A DNA stretch of 64,000 bases from Acinetobacter rathckeae (GCF_015627125.1 NZ_VTDO01000002.1:186001-250000), one strand, 5' to 3'. Shown: positions 27,786 to 38,599, counted from the first letter of the stretch. Notes: generated by a model from the sequence alone, not told the origin. Numbers and translations are program-made.

Positions 27786-29900
27786 ATGGAAGGCTGTATG
27801 AGTACTGAAGAAAATGTATTAACCACAGGTCAGCAGATTAATTCAATTGCACCCGATTATGCATATAACGCACGTTATATTAATCGTGAGTTGTCTATTT
27901 TAGACTTTCATTTACGTGTACTAGAGCAGGCAGTTGACCCATCTCACCCGTTATTAGAACGTTTAAACTTTTTACTTATTTTTTCACGCAACTTAGATGA
28001 ATTTTTCGAGATTCGTGTTGCAGGGGTCATGGAAGAGCTGACCCTAGGTAATGAAAGCCATACGCCTGATGGTTTAACCCCTAAACAAGTCCTCGAACAA
28101 ATTTCTAAAACAGCACATGAAGCGGTTGAACGTCAGTACCGTATTTTAAACCAAGAAATCTTACCAAAATTGGCACATGAAGACATTTGCTTTTTACGCC
28201 GTGGTGAACTTACCCCTGCACAGTCAGTTTGGATAAAAAAATACTTCCAAGAGCAAGTCGCACCGGTACTCACACCAATCAGCCTAGACCCTGCACATCC
28301 ATTCCCTCGTTTAGTCAATAAAAGTTTAAACTTTATTGTGACCTTAGATGGTAAAGATGCTTTTGGTCGTCAAATTGACTTAGCCGTTGTACCTGCACCA
28401 CGTTCACTGCCTCGCGTTGTTCGTCTGCCGGATGAACTTACAGATGGTAAAGAGCATCATGTCATGCTCTCGGCAATTATTCATGAGCATGTGTCTGATT
28501 TATTCCCAGGTATGACAGCCACAGGCTCATATCAATTTAGGGTGACACGTAATGCAGATTTAGAGCTCAATGAAGATGTTGAAGATCTTGCGATTGCCTT
28601 AAAAGGCGAGTTAAGCTCAAGACGTTTTGGCCGTGCAGTACGTTTAGAAGTCACTCAAGGTTGCCCGAAACATATCTATGAATACTTACTCAATGAGTTT
28701 GAGTTATCGGCTGAGCAGTTATATAAAGTAGATGGCCCTGTCAATTTGGCACGTTTAGTTTCTAGCTTTAAACGCCCACATTTGAAATATGATTCATTCA
28801 CACCTGCGATTCCAAAAGTACTGAAAAAGTCAGAAAGTATTTTTGCAGCTATGAAAAAGCAAGATATTTTACTGCACCACCCATTTGAATCTTTTGCTCC
28901 TGTGATTACTTTATTACGTGAAGCGGCAAGAGACCCTCAAGTCCTTGCCATTAAACAAACGCTGTACCGTAGTGGTCCAGACTCAGAAATTGTACAGGTG
29001 CTTGCCGAAGCTGCCCGAAATGGTAAAGAAGTCACTGCTGTGATTGAGCTACGTGCACGTTTTGATGAAGAGTCAAATATTGCCGTTGCCAATGTGTTGC
29101 AAGAAGCAGGGGCTGTGGTGGTGTATGGTATTGTGGGCTATAAAACGCATGCCAAAATGATTTTGGTGGTACGCCGTGAAAATAATAAATTGGTACGTTA
29201 CGCCCATTTAGGTACAGGTAACTATCATGCGGGTAACGCCCGTATGTATACAGACTACGGTTTACTCACCACAGGCAAAGAGTTATGTGAAGATGTTCAC
29301 CGTATTTTCCAAGAGCTTACGGGTATGGGAAAAATGGCGAAACTGAAAAAGCTTTACCATGCACCATTTACTTTGCATAGTCATTTACTCACGTGTATAG
29401 ATGATGAAATTGCCCATGCTAAGGCAGGAAAAGAAGCACATATTATTATTAAAGTGAATGCTTTAACAGAAGTACAACTTATTAATAAGCTCTATGAAGC
29501 ATCTACGGCTGGCGTGAAAATTGATTTAATTATCCGTTCTATTTGTTGTTTACGCCCAGGGTTACCAGGCTTGTCTGAAAACATTAAAGTTCGCTCTATT
29601 GTTGGGCGTTTCTTAGAACATACTCGTGTCTTTTATTTTAGCAATGATGGTCAATCACGTATTTATTGTTCAAGTGCAGACTGGATGAACCGTAACTTAT
29701 TTAATCGTGTTGAAGCATGCTTCCCAATAGAAGACTCTGCATTACGTAAAGTGATTTATCAACAAGGTTTTATCAATTACTTAAAAGACAACCAACGTGC
29801 TTGGGAGTTGAACAGTGATGGTTCTTGGGTGCGTGTCAAACCACAAGAGGGTGAGGTGATACACAACTCACAAGAAACGTTGCTTGAATATTACCGCTAA
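27786..29900 (+). CDS. ppk: Polyphosphate kinase 1
   Basis: 704 residues, cytosolic or membrane-associated, polymerising ATP gamma-phosphate into polyphosphate. The N-terminal domain starts with [19 protein letters not shown] and [16 protein letters not shown]; the autophosphorylated His is in [11 protein letters not shown]; the C-terminal lobe includes [15 protein letters not shown] and [11 protein letters not shown]. Start is uncertain: ATG 27786 (AAGG upstream) or ATG 27798 (GGAAGG upstream); the first four residues are the only difference. A 14-bp hairpin (29926-29939 with 29961-29974, T-rich tail) follows and may terminate it. Confidence 0.96.
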   Translation: MEGCMSTEENVLTTGQQINSIAPDYAYNARYINRELSILDFHLRVLEQAVDPSHPLLERLNFLLIFSRNLDEFFEIRVAGVMEELTLGNESHTPDGLTPKQVLEQISKTAHEAVERQYRILNQEILPKLAHEDICFLRRGELTPAQSVWIKKYFQEQVAPVLTPISLDPAHPFPRLVNKSLNFIVTLDGKDAFGRQIDLAVVPAPRSLPRVVRLPDELTDGKEHHVMLSAIIHEHVSDLFPGMTATGSYQFRVTRNADLELNEDVEDLAIALKGELSSRRFGRAVRLEVTQGCPKHIYEYLLNEFELSAEQLYKVDGPVNLARLVSSFKRPHLKYDSFTPAIPKVLKKSESIFAAMKKQDILLHHPFESFAPVITLLREAARDPQVLAIKQTLYRSGPDSEIVQVLAEAARNGKEVTAVIELRARFDEESNIAVANVLQEAGAVVVYGIVGYKTHAKMILVVRRENNKLVRYAHLGTGNYHAGNARMYTDYGLLTTGKELCEDVHRIFQELTGMGKMAKLKKLYHAPFTLHSHLLTCIDDEIAHAKAGKEAHIIIKVNALTEVQLINKLYEASTAGVKIDLIIRSICCLRPGLPGLSENIKVRSIVGRFLEHTRVFYFSNDGQSRIYCSSADWMNRNLFNRVEACFPIEDSALRKVIYQQGFINYLKDNQRAWELNSDGSWVRVKPQEGEVIHNSQETLLEYYR

Positions 29901-30062
29901 TTTAGCAGATTTTTGTTGATGTAATAAGCGACCATTGTTCGTTCATTAAGATGATGATGAAACAATGGTTGCTTGTTGATTTTTATTACTGCACGTTGTT
30001 TTAATCTATGATTAAATGCAGGCTGTAGTTTTCTCATTGATGCCTAAATTAAAGGAAATATG

Positions 30063-31142
30063 ATGCGCGCATATAATTTCTGTGCAGGACCTGCTGCACT
30101 GCCTACTGCTGTATTAGAAAAAGCACAGCGTGAACTTTTAGATTGGCAGGGTACAGGTGTTTCCATTATGGAAATGAGCCATCGTAGTAAAGCATATGTG
30201 GCTGTTGCAGACAAAGCAGAAGCAGATTTACGTCAATTATTAAATATTCCTGCAAATTACAAAGTTTTATTTTTACAAGGTGGTGCAACTTTACAGTTTT
30301 CAGCCATTCCTTTAAATTTTTTTGGTAAAAATGCCAAAGCAGATTATATAAAAACAGGTATTTGGTCGGACAAAGCCATTAAGGAAGCCAAACGTTATGG
30401 CGAAGTGAACGTGATTGATGCCACAGTTCAAGTAGATGGTAAAACAGGTATTTCTTCAAGCCAAGATTGGAATTTTTCAGAAGATGCAAGCTATGTGCAT
30501 TACTGTGAAAATGAAACCATCGGTGGTTTACAGTTTAAAGATATTCCACAAACCAAAGCACCATTGGTTGCAGATTTATCATCAAGTATTTTATCAGCAC
30601 CGATTGATGTGTCTAAGTTTGGTTTAATTTATGCGGGAGCACAAAAAAATATTGGCCCTGCAGGTTTAACCATTGTGATTGTTCGTGATGATTTACTCGA
30701 TCAAGCAAAACCTGAAATACCATCTTTACTTAAATATGCCAATCAAGCAGACAATCAGTCTATGCTCAATACGCCTGCGACGTACTCTTGGTATTTGGCA
30801 GGTTTAGTCTTTGAGTGGTTGTTAGAGCAAGGTGGTGTTGCTGCAATTCATGAGAAAAATTTAGCCAAAGCAAAATGCTTGTATGACTATATAGATCAAA
30901 GTGACTTTTATGATAACCCAATTGCTAAAGAAAACCGCTCACTCATGAACGTACCGTTTACTTTAGTGAATGACAGTCTAGATAAGCTATTTTTACAACA
31001 AGCTGAAGAAAACCATCTGTTAAATTTGGCAGGGCATCGTTCAGTCGGTGGTATGCGTGCAAGTATTTACAATGCTGTGCCTTTAGAGGCAGTAGAAGCA
31101 CTGGTACAATTTATGGAAAAATTTGCTCAGGCACATCGTTAA
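30063..31142 (+). CDS. serC: Phosphoserine aminotransferase
   Basis: A 359-residue PLP-dependent aminotransferase of serine synthesis (3-phosphohydroxypyruvate to phosphoserine), also used in pyridoxal phosphate synthesis. It begins with RAYNFCAGPAALP; the PLP lysine is in YAGAQKNIGPAG, and the C-terminal VGGMRASIYNAV binds substrate. ATG 30063 is preferred to 30060 because the AAAGGA at 30051-30056 is better spaced. Downstream, an 11-bp hairpin (31160-31170 with 31179-31189) overlaps the end of the small convergent gene. Confidence 0.97.
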   Translation: MRAYNFCAGPAALPTAVLEKAQRELLDWQGTGVSIMEMSHRSKAYVAVADKAEADLRQLLNIPANYKVLFLQGGATLQFSAIPLNFFGKNAKADYIKTGIWSDKAIKEAKRYGEVNVIDATVQVDGKTGISSSQDWNFSEDASYVHYCENETIGGLQFKDIPQTKAPLVADLSSSILSAPIDVSKFGLIYAGAQKNIGPAGLTIVIVRDDLLDQAKPEIPSLLKYANQADNQSMLNTPATYSWYLAGLVFEWLLEQGGVAAIHEKNLAKAKCLYDYIDQSDFYDNPIAKENRSLMNVPFTLVNDSLDKLFLQQAEENHLLNLAGHRSVGGMRASIYNAVPLEAVEALVQFMEKFAQAHR

Positions 31143-31168
31143 GCAATAGAGTATTGCAACACCACATT

Positions 31169-31312
31169 TTAAACAGTAAAAATGTGGTGTAATGCAAAGG
31201 CTGCAATAAATATACCGAGTAAAAAGAAGCAAACCGCCCCAGCATCTATTTTAAGTTTTGTTGGGGTTTGTTGTTCTGTGAGAGTTGTCATTTGTTCGGG
31301 CATCATTTTCAT
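31169..31312 (-). CDS. Small single-span membrane protein (47 residues), uncharacterised
   Basis: Reading the minus strand from the ATG at 31312 gives 47 residues: a polar N-terminus (MKMMPEQMTTLTEQ, then TPTKLKIDAG) followed by one clear membrane helix (AVCFFLLGIFIAAFALHHIF) and a stop at 31169. It is 45 bp downstream of the 314-residue unknown gene on the same strand and fills most of the serC-to-unknown gap. Methionines at 31306 and 31303 are alternative starts. The ribosome site is weak. Supported by the hydrophobicity pattern and position only. Confidence 0.5.
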   Translation of the reverse strand: MKMMPEQMTTLTEQQTPTKLKIDAGAVCFFLLGIFIAAFALHHIFTV

Positions 31313-31357
31313 TCAGCAGTTCCAAGCCATACAATAATTATTATATGTCCATGATTT

Positions 31358-32302
31358 TTACTTTATTGTAGAGTAAATATTCGCCATAATCCACACGTTA
31401 CCACGAATATATTGCCCAATTTGATAGTTTTGGTCATTTAAATGTTGCGTTGCGACACGAATGAGCGTTGCCTCAGCATTATCTTCGAGCAAAATAGTCA
31501 CATCGTATAGGGTATAGCTTTGTTCTTTAAACGTTGTGGTACTTTTTCCCACAATTTTTCCTTGAAACCATGCTTCATCTTCTTGGCCGAGTGTTTCGCC
31601 ATGCAAATAGGCCACCATTTTAGAAAAATCGACTTTGAGTGGTGCTTTATCTTCCTCACTTTGAGGTTGCCACGCATCAATTTGCTCTTGCAAGTTATCA
31701 GGTGCAACACCATCGTTGGCTGCTAAAATGGCATTTAGTGCTCTGTGGTGTTTAATTGATGCAGGATCATCGACCACAATATGCTCATTTGCATCGACTA
31801 CTTCTAGCGCATATGCCCATGCAGACAGTGCTACCGCATATTTTTGTTGTGCTTGGTATTGGTTTTTGTTGACACTATATAAGCTATCAAATGCATACAG
31901 CGTAGAGTGATTAATATTTAGAGATAAAACAGCTTGGCTACCTGAACGTGAGCAGATGATACGGTCAATCGTTGCTGTCGTTTTGTAGGGGCTAGACAGG
32001 GTAGGAAAGGCAGTTTTTACGGCACGGGGCTGATTGTTTTCTACAGCAATCACTTGTGCTGACTGAATCATGCTATTTTTAGGGCCAAGAATCAGCCAGC
32101 TTGTAGGATCAATCTCTGACTCTTGTTGGCATAAACCCATAGGCATATCTGGCTGGTCCAGTGCTTGTCCTAGCCACTGTGGTACAGTTTGAGTTGGATT
32201 TTCAGTAAGAAGACTCCAGTGTTCGACATGACTACCAAATTGCTGGTCTTCGATGGCAATAATTTCTGGTTTATTGTTTTGCATATTTAAGACTTCATAC
32301 AT
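31358..32302 (-). CDS. Conserved-looking hypothetical protein, function not recognised
   Basis: 314 residues (308 if the ATG at 32284 is used). It is acidic and soluble, with no signal peptide. The C-terminal third (QSYTLYDVTILLEDNAEATL, then IGQYIRGNVWIMANIYS) has a beta-rich, OB-like feel, and the central part is helical. I recognise no catalytic motif. The gene is isolated between the small membrane protein and the divergent YaiI-type gene. Confidence 0.75.
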   Translation of the reverse strand: MYEVLNMQNNKPEIIAIEDQQFGSHVEHWSLLTENPTQTVPQWLGQALDQPDMPMGLCQQESEIDPTSWLILGPKNSMIQSAQVIAVENNQPRAVKTAFPTLSSPYKTTATIDRIICSRSGSQAVLSLNINHSTLYAFDSLYSVNKNQYQAQQKYAVALSAWAYALEVVDANEHIVVDDPASIKHHRALNAILAANDGVAPDNLQEQIDAWQPQSEEDKAPLKVDFSKMVAYLHGETLGQEDEAWFQGKIVGKSTTTFKEQSYTLYDVTILLEDNAEATLIRVATQHLNDQNYQIGQYIRGNVWIMANIYSTIK

Positions 32303-32507
32303 TGATTCTATGTTCTTTTATCGTGTAGATCAGGGGCTTTTTCAAGTCTATTTTGCGATTATTTATATGTGGTTGGCATGTTTAGTTGATTGTATGGTGT
32401 TTTTTTATACACTTTGTGGGTATTGAAGTCTCAAATATTAAAGCAAAGCCATGAAGTCTAGTGTTGTTTGCTACAATAGATTTTATTTGTACTCAAGATG
32501 GTTGTCT

Positions 32508-32981
32508 GTGCTAAATTTTAAATTGTGGGTTGATGCAGATGCATTACCTAGAATATACCGTGATATTATTTTTAGAGCGTCTGATCGCTATCAACTTGAA
32601 GTGATTTTTGTCGCAAATCAACCCTTGGGTATTACACCTTCTGTACGTATAAAATCACTGCAAGTGATGAGTGGTGCAGATCAAGCCGACAAAGAAATTG
32701 TGGCTCAAATGACCGCAGATGATATTGTAATTACACAAGATATTCCACTGGCATCAGAAGTGATTGAAAAAGGCGGTGTTGCAATTCACCCACGTGGTGA
32801 AATTTATACCATTGCTAATATTAAAGCACGCTTACATTTAAGAGATTACATGGACACTTTACGTGGGGCAGGAGTGCAAACAGGTGGTCCGAAACCACTG
32901 AGTGAAAAAGATAAACGTGAGTTTTCAAGTGCCTTAGATCAAACGATTTTACGTCAGAAACGTAAAGTGAGGCCAATCTAG
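32508..32981 (+). CDS. YaiI/YqxD family protein (DUF188, NYN/PIN-like)
   Basis: About 157 residues matching E. coli YaiI along its length: [20 protein letters not shown] at the start (acidic VDAD typical of NYN/PIN-like nuclease folds), VFVANQPLG-type strand, [18 protein letters not shown], and the family-diagnostic [17 protein letters not shown]. The function is unproven; a nuclease-like activity is only inferred from fold. The family starts close to the GTG at 32508; the longer form from ATG 32451 adds residues absent from relatives. Confidence 0.85.
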   Translation: MLNFKLWVDADALPRIYRDIIFRASDRYQLEVIFVANQPLGITPSVRIKSLQVMSGADQADKEIVAQMTADDIVITQDIPLASEVIEKGGVAIHPRGEIYTIANIKARLHLRDYMDTLRGAGVQTGGPKPLSEKDKREFSSALDQTILRQKRKVRPI

Positions 32982-33115
32982 TTTTTTTACTCACTTATGC
33001 GATACAGTTGTTTACCATTTGTCTTTGTTTTACGGTTTAAATTGAAGCGAAATCAATATAATATCGCTGCTGCTATACACGTATATCATGTTATAAAAAT
33101 TGGAATAAAAAGCTT

Positions 33116-34351
33116 ATGTTCAAACCCATCTCATTGTATATCGGTCTAAGATATACCCGTGCTAGACGCAGTAATCATTTTATTTCGTTTATTGCATTGG
33201 CTTCTATGATTGGTTTAACGCTTGGCGTTGCGGTGCTAATTACAGTGTTGTCTGTAATGAATGGATTTGACCGTGAGTTGAAAACACGTGTGTTGGGTAT
33301 GGTGCCACAAGCCACCATTTCATCGGGGCAAATTATTACCGATTGGCCAAAACTGGCTGAAGATATTGCAAAACATGAGCATGTGACAGGCGTTGCACCA
33401 TTTACACAGTTACAAGGGATGCTTACTGCTCAAGGGCAAGTTTCAGGCCTTATGGTGTCTGGTATTGAGCCTAAATATGAGAAAAATGTATCTATTATTC
33501 AAAATCATATGGTTGCAGGGAGCATAGATGCATTACAAAAAGGTGACTTTGGTATTGTGCTTGGTAAGCAACTGACTGATGCCTTAGGGTTGGGTTTAAA
33601 TGATAGTGTGACCTTGGTTTTACCCGAAGCAACGCCATCACCTGCAGGTGTTGTACCACGTTTTAAGCGATTTAAAATTGTGGGTATTTTTAGTATTGGT
33701 GCAGAAGTTGACTCTAGCATGGGCTATATCAATCTATATGATGCATCGACCTTGTTACGTTTGCCTGATGGTGCACAAGGGATTCGTTTAAAGCTAGATA
33801 ATTTATTTTTAGCACCACAAGTCAGCCAAGATATTTTGCATGATTTACCTGTGGGTTTTTATGCTTCTGATTGGACGTACACACATGGTAATTTATTTAG
33901 TGCCATACAAATGGAAAAAGCAATGGTCAGTTTATTGCTGTTTTTAATTGTTTTGGTGGCGGCTTTTAATATTGTGTCTTCATTGGTGATGGTTGTTACG
34001 GATAAAAAATCAGACATTGCAATTTTACGTACGCTCGGTGCTTCGCCTGCGACCATTACGCGTATTTTTATGGTACAGGGCACAATTATTGGTGTGGTTG
34101 GTACTTTAGCAGGTGCAATTATTGGTGTGATTTTGGCAACCAGTGTCAGTCAAATTGTTGACTTTTTGAATACACGTTTGGGTTGGCATTTATTTGATGC
34201 ATATTTTATTAATTATTTACCTTCATATTTGAAATGGCAAGATGTAGTGCTTATTGTATCTGTTTCATTTATCTTAAGTTTCCTTGCAACAATTTACCCT
34301 GCTTTACGTGCAGCAAAAGTACAGCCTGCGGAGGCATTACGTTATGAGTAG
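33116..34351 (+). CDS. Lipoprotein-releasing ABC permease (LolC/LolE family, probably LolF type)
   Basis: 411 residues: an N-terminal helix (FISFIALASMIGLTLGVAVLITVLSVMNGFD, of LolC/E type), a periplasmic domain (about residues 50-265) and three C-terminal helices starting at FLIVLVAAFNIVSSLVMVV, with the KKSDIAILRTLGASPATI coupling segment. It releases mature outer-membrane lipoproteins from the inner membrane to LolA. Only one permease gene accompanies lolD, as in the LolDF systems reported for Acinetobacter and Francisella, so a homodimer is likely. A TATAAT -10 lies at 33057-33062. Confidence 0.92.
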   Translation: MFKPISLYIGLRYTRARRSNHFISFIALASMIGLTLGVAVLITVLSVMNGFDRELKTRVLGMVPQATISSGQIITDWPKLAEDIAKHEHVTGVAPFTQLQGMLTAQGQVSGLMVSGIEPKYEKNVSIIQNHMVAGSIDALQKGDFGIVLGKQLTDALGLGLNDSVTLVLPEATPSPAGVVPRFKRFKIVGIFSIGAEVDSSMGYINLYDASTLLRLPDGAQGIRLKLDNLFLAPQVSQDILHDLPVGFYASDWTYTHGNLFSAIQMEKAMVSLLLFLIVLVAAFNIVSSLVMVVTDKKSDIAILRTLGASPATITRIFMVQGTIIGVVGTLAGAIIGVILATSVSQIVDFLNTRLGWHLFDAYFINYLPSYLKWQDVVLIVSVSFILSFLATIYPALRAAKVQPAEALRYE

Positions 34352-35030
34352 TGTAGTTTTAGAAGCAAAAAATGTCATTAAAACATTTAATGAAGGCAAA
34401 AATAGCGTTCAAGTATTAAAAGATTTATCTTTGCAAGTACATGCCGGTGAGTTTGTTGCAATTGTCGGGGCGAGTGGTTCTGGTAAAAGTACATTATTAC
34501 ACGTGTTGGGTGGGTTAGATTTACCGACCTCTGGTGAGGTGGAGTTGAATGGCTCACGTTTTGATGCACTCAATGAAACACAGCGTGGGTACTTACGTAA
34601 CCAACATTTGGGCTTTGTGTATCAATTTCATCATTTATTGCCTGAGTTTACAGCATTGGAAAATGTAGCAATGCCTTTAATGCTTAGACAGGGTACAAGC
34701 TTTGCCCAAGTGAAATCTGATGCAACTTTTTTACTTGAGCGTGTCGGATTGTCACATCGTTTAACCCATAAACCAGGTGAGTTGTCGGGAGGGGAACGTC
34801 AGCGTGTGGCATTGGCTCGTGCATTGGTTACAAAGCCTAAAGTGATGCTAGCAGATGAACCGACAGGAAACTTAGATCGTAAAACAGCAACGGGTATTTT
34901 TGAGCTACTCAATGCGTTACGTCATGAATTTAATATGGCGATGTTAATTGTGACTCATGATGAGGCATTGGCACAGTCTGCAGATCGTGTGTTGCATATG
35001 GAAGATGGCCTTTGGGTAAATCATCCTTAA
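34344..35030 (+). CDS. lolD: Lipoprotein-releasing ABC transporter ATPase
   Basis: A 228-residue ABC ATPase with Walker A GASGSGKST, the LolD-specific region LGFVYQFHHLLPEFTALENV, signature LSGGERQRVALARAL, Walker [14 protein letters not shown] and His switch VTHDE. It powers transfer of outer-membrane lipoproteins to LolA. The ATG at 34344 overlaps the end of the permease gene by 8 nt, and GGAGG lies about 9 nt upstream, so translation is coupled. Confidence 0.96.
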   Translation: MSSVVLEAKNVIKTFNEGKNSVQVLKDLSLQVHAGEFVAIVGASGSGKSTLLHVLGGLDLPTSGEVELNGSRFDALNETQRGYLRNQHLGFVYQFHHLLPEFTALENVAMPLMLRQGTSFAQVKSDATFLLERVGLSHRLTHKPGELSGGERQRVALARALVTKPKVMLADEPTGNLDRKTATGIFELLNALRHEFNMAMLIVTHDEALAQSADRVLHMEDGLWVNHP

Positions 35031-35108
35031 GTCAGACAGGTTAAGCATCGTGAACATATTCTAAAGACAGTCATGGCATGAGATACTGTATGGGTTAATC
35101 ATAATAAT

Positions 35109-37526
35109 ATGTTCTATGTGGCATTTTTGGCATGGGTTTTAGGGCATGCATGTATTGGTATACATGCGATTGCATTTGTAAGCATAGCATGGCCGATATG
35201 TATGTTTGCCATGACATTTTTTTTGTATTGGCTTGGTCTGTATGTTCCTAAGTCACGTGTTTTAAAGCGTTGGCCTACATGGTGTGCTTTATCTATTGCG
35301 GTATTTTTGGGAGCAGTGTGGCATGCTCAATCATCTTTAGCAAAGCAGTTGGCTCAACGTGTTTTAGTGCCCCAAGACGTGCATGCTTTGGTTTATATTC
35401 AGCAAATAGATGAGTTACAGCCTGAAAGTATACAGCAACGTATTGTTGTTTTTAACCCATCATCACAAGCCACAACAGTATGGCAAGTGTCTTTATCTAA
35501 AAAGAAGTTTCCACAAAACCCTTTTCAGCTTGGTCATTATTATTGGGTTACAGGTACAGTTTATCCGATACATGGTTATGCTGTGCCACATGCTTTTGAT
35601 CAGGAACAGTGGTCATTACAGCAAGGGGTGATGGGGCGGTTGCAGATTCAATCTTTTGAAGCGGTGAGTCCCACGGTATTAGGCTCGCAAATTCAATATC
35701 AGCCATTTGTACTCAAACAGCAACATGTATGGCAACGTCTACAGCTATTTTTACAACAAAAGCGTTTAGATTATCGGCAGTTTATTTTACAACAATACTT
35801 TTCACAATCGGGCTTAATTTTAGCATTATTAAGTGCTGATGAAAGCTTGATTTCACCAGACATACAGCAGTTGTTTCAAGACTTGGGTATTCGGCATTTA
35901 TTGGCAATCTCTGGCCCACATGTTTTAGTATTTGCCATGCTTTTGTCTATTCTTTGTCATTACGTTATTGTGTGGTTGTTCCCTCATTTATATTTAAAAT
36001 ATCCTAAAAGATATGTCTTATCTCTGCCCTTATTAAGTGGAGTATTGCTATATAGCGGTTTTGTTGGCTTTGAAATACCTGCTCTTCGTACATTGATCAC
36101 CGTGATATTAATGACCGTATTTTTATTTTTAAAATACCGTATTTCTGCTGCAAGGCTAATCCTTTTAAGTGCAAGCATATTATTACTTATAGAGCCATTA
36201 AGCGTTTTATCGGCTGCTTTTTGGTTGTCTTACGGGGCATGTTTTGTACTTCTTTTGATTTATGAAAAAGTGGGTAATACCGAAACAATATCGATTCTAG
36301 AAAAAATAAAACAGACCTTGTATCAGTTTTTATATTCGCAGATTTATATTTTTATTGCATTAACGCCAATCACCTTATGGTTTTTTCATCAGGTGTCGTG
36401 GTTAGCACCACTAAGTAATTGGATTGCGATTCCATTGATTGGTATTTTGGTGGTTCCATTAAATATATTTTCAGCCTGTGTGTATGGCTTGAGTCCTACA
36501 CTTAGCACATGGCTTTTTGGCATCGTTGACCATATTTTATCTGTATTGGTTTTTATGTTGTCTTACTTACAATCATTTGGTTTGCAACCGCAGTATTATG
36601 CATTAACAGGTTGGAAGGTTTTAATTCTGGCTGTGATTGCTTTGTTACTTTTATTGCCAAGAGGTGTAATACCACGTTTATATCTAATTCCATGTATTGT
36701 GATACTGTTTTTGCCAACGCAGCAAAAGAATGCTTTTTCGTTGAGCGTGTTAGATGTAGGGCAAGGGCAAGCCATTTTTATGCAAACAGCAGATCAGCGT
36801 ATGTTGATTGATACAGGTGGTCATTTTAATGAAAAGCGTTTTAGTTTAGCAAAAGCATTATTACTGCCATTTTTAATGAAAAAAGGGGTATCAGCATTAG
36901 ACCAAGTGCTATTAACACATTTAGATATAGATCATAGTGGTGCATTTGAGCAACTACAAAAGAATATTCAAATTCAATCGGTGAGCAGTAATCAACGTCC
37001 TGATGTTTTAAATCCAAACATTCCATTTTCTTATTGTCATCGTGGACAACGTTATGTAGTCAATGGTCTAAGTGTAGAGATTTTATGGCCAAATGAACAA
37101 GACTTGGCTCAAGTTGAAACGTCATCAAATGAGTATTCTTGTGTGGTGTATGTTACTTATCAGCCTAAGCAAGGTTTGCCACAGCATATTTTAATCATGG
37201 GAGATGCAGGAGATTTGGCTGAACGTCAACTCATGGCACTTTACCCAAGTTTAAAGGTTGATGTGTTGGTACTTGGGCATCATGGCAGTAAATATAGTTC
37301 CTCTTTAGACTTTTTACAGCATTACCGCCCCAAACTTGCTATTGCCTCAGCAGGTTATATGAACCGTTATGGTCATCCACATAATCAAGTTCAAGAGCGC
37401 TTAAAGCAACTCAATATTCCGCTGCTTGTGACCAGTAAAATGGGTACAATTGAGATGACTGTGCAAGATAATGGCGTTGTAAATACTGAATTTTACCGAA
37501 ACAATCAGCCGTGGTTATTGTGGTGA
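35109..37526 (+). CDS. comEC: DNA uptake channel protein ComEC/Rec2
   Basis: 805 residues: N-terminal helices, a DUF4131-like soluble region, the ComEC membrane core (IRHLLAISGPHVLVFAMLLS is the family signature), and a C-terminal metallo-beta-lactamase domain (LDVGQGQAIFMQ, LIDTGG, LTHLDIDHSGAF, LGHHGSKYSSS). It carries single-stranded DNA across the inner membrane in natural transformation, a hallmark of Acinetobacter. No strong ribosome site precedes the ATG. Its 3' end overlaps the convergent acyltransferase gene by 12 bp, so no terminator fits between them. Confidence 0.95.
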   Translation: MFYVAFLAWVLGHACIGIHAIAFVSIAWPICMFAMTFFLYWLGLYVPKSRVLKRWPTWCALSIAVFLGAVWHAQSSLAKQLAQRVLVPQDVHALVYIQQIDELQPESIQQRIVVFNPSSQATTVWQVSLSKKKFPQNPFQLGHYYWVTGTVYPIHGYAVPHAFDQEQWSLQQGVMGRLQIQSFEAVSPTVLGSQIQYQPFVLKQQHVWQRLQLFLQQKRLDYRQFILQQYFSQSGLILALLSADESLISPDIQQLFQDLGIRHLLAISGPHVLVFAMLLSILCHYVIVWLFPHLYLKYPKRYVLSLPLLSGVLLYSGFVGFEIPALRTLITVILMTVFLFLKYRISAARLILLSASILLLIEPLSVLSAAFWLSYGACFVLLLIYEKVGNTETISILEKIKQTLYQFLYSQIYIFIALTPITLWFFHQVSWLAPLSNWIAIPLIGILVVPLNIFSACVYGLSPTLSTWLFGIVDHILSVLVFMLSYLQSFGLQPQYYALTGWKVLILAVIALLLLLPRGVIPRLYLIPCIVILFLPTQQKNAFSLSVLDVGQGQAIFMQTADQRMLIDTGGHFNEKRFSLAKALLLPFLMKKGVSALDQVLLTHLDIDHSGAFEQLQKNIQIQSVSSNQRPDVLNPNIPFSYCHRGQRYVVNGLSVEILWPNEQDLAQVETSSNEYSCVVYVTYQPKQGLPQHILIMGDAGDLAERQLMALYPSLKVDVLVLGHHGSKYSSSLDFLQHYRPKLAIASAGYMNRYGHPHNQVQERLKQLNIPLLVTSKMGTIEMTVQDNGVVNTEFYRNNQPWLLW

Positions 37527-38471
37527 TTGGTTCTCTAAGCGAACTTGTTCTACTTTTGATAAAGCATCATGTGGTGCAATATCATAAATATTATGTAACC
37601 TTGGATGTGCTTTAAAGCGTTTATAGCTCCAGTGGTAGTGTTCAGGGTACTTTTGAATGAGGGCTTCAATTTGCTGATGAATAATTTTTGTACCTTGGCT
37701 GTCATTACACGCATAGATTTCATCTGGCATGGCTTGAATGTATAAGTCAAACCCTGCATTGCTACTGCGAATGGCATACAAGAAAAGAGCTGTTGCTTTG
37801 GTTTTTTGAATCAGTTTTGCTGTTAAATGACTCGATGCCAATGGCACACCAAAGTAATCGACCATTTCACCGCCTGTATGTGGTGTGTGGTCGGGAAAAA
37901 TCACGGTTGTTCCACCGCCTTTGAGTGCTTTAAAAATTTGCCGAATACCACGTTCATCTGTAGGCACAAGCGTTGCATTTTCACGACTGCGGGCACGACG
38001 TACAAAAATATCGGCATCTTTATTTTTAATTGGCTTATACATAATGGTCATATTGGTGTATTGGCTACACCATGCATTCATGATTTCCCAAGTGCCAAAA
38101 TGAGGCACAATTAAAATCACGCCTTTTTGTGTGGCTAAAGCATCTTTAAATAAATGCTGTCCTTCAATATGATGAATACGCTGTAGATTTTTTTCATTAC
38201 TTGCCCCCCAAACGTTGAAAAATTCAAAGTATGAGGTCAGTTCATGTTGAATGGCTTTTTTAATAATATCCTGTTTTTCTTGAGCTGTACGTTCTGACAG
38301 TGCAATATGAATATTTAAACTCACCACTTGAGCTACTTTGGCAAGTGATGTTCGGTAGGTGATGAGTGCAAGCAGACGTGCAAAAACACGGGTTAATCGT
38401 AGCGGTTGTTTACTAATGAAATTTAGCATACGATACATTATAGATTGCGTGTTTAAGCGAAAATTAGGCAT
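37515..38471 (-). CDS. Lipid A biosynthesis acyltransferase (LpxL/LpxM/HtrB family)
   Basis: A 318-residue membrane-associated acyltransferase with an N-terminal anchor and the catalytic HX4E motif HFGTWE, followed by MYKPIKN and FPDHTPHTGGEMVDYFG typical of the family. It adds a secondary acyl chain to lipid A at the inner membrane. LpxL and LpxM cannot be separated by eye. The start at 38471 is the longest; an ATG at 38438 (MYRMLNF) is an alternative. Confidence 0.9.
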   Translation of the reverse strand: MPNFRLNTQSIMYRMLNFISKQPLRLTRVFARLLALITYRTSLAKVAQVVSLNIHIALSERTAQEKQDIIKKAIQHELTSYFEFFNVWGASNEKNLQRIHHIEGQHLFKDALATQKGVILIVPHFGTWEIMNAWCSQYTNMTIMYKPIKNKDADIFVRRARSRENATLVPTDERGIRQIFKALKGGGTTVIFPDHTPHTGGEMVDYFGVPLASSHLTAKLIQKTKATALFLYAIRSSNAGFDLYIQAMPDEIYACNDSQGTKIIHQQIEALIQKYPEHYHWSYKRFKAHPRLHNIYDIAPHDALSKVEQVRLENQSPQ

Positions 38472-38599
38472 GTAATGTTGTGGGCACTATGTTATGTTTT
38501 TAAAGTGTTGTGGATTATAGTGGAAAAGATTGAATTTACACAATATTGGTACGCTAAGCGTATATAATAAAATAATTTTTAATGATTTGGATACAATGT

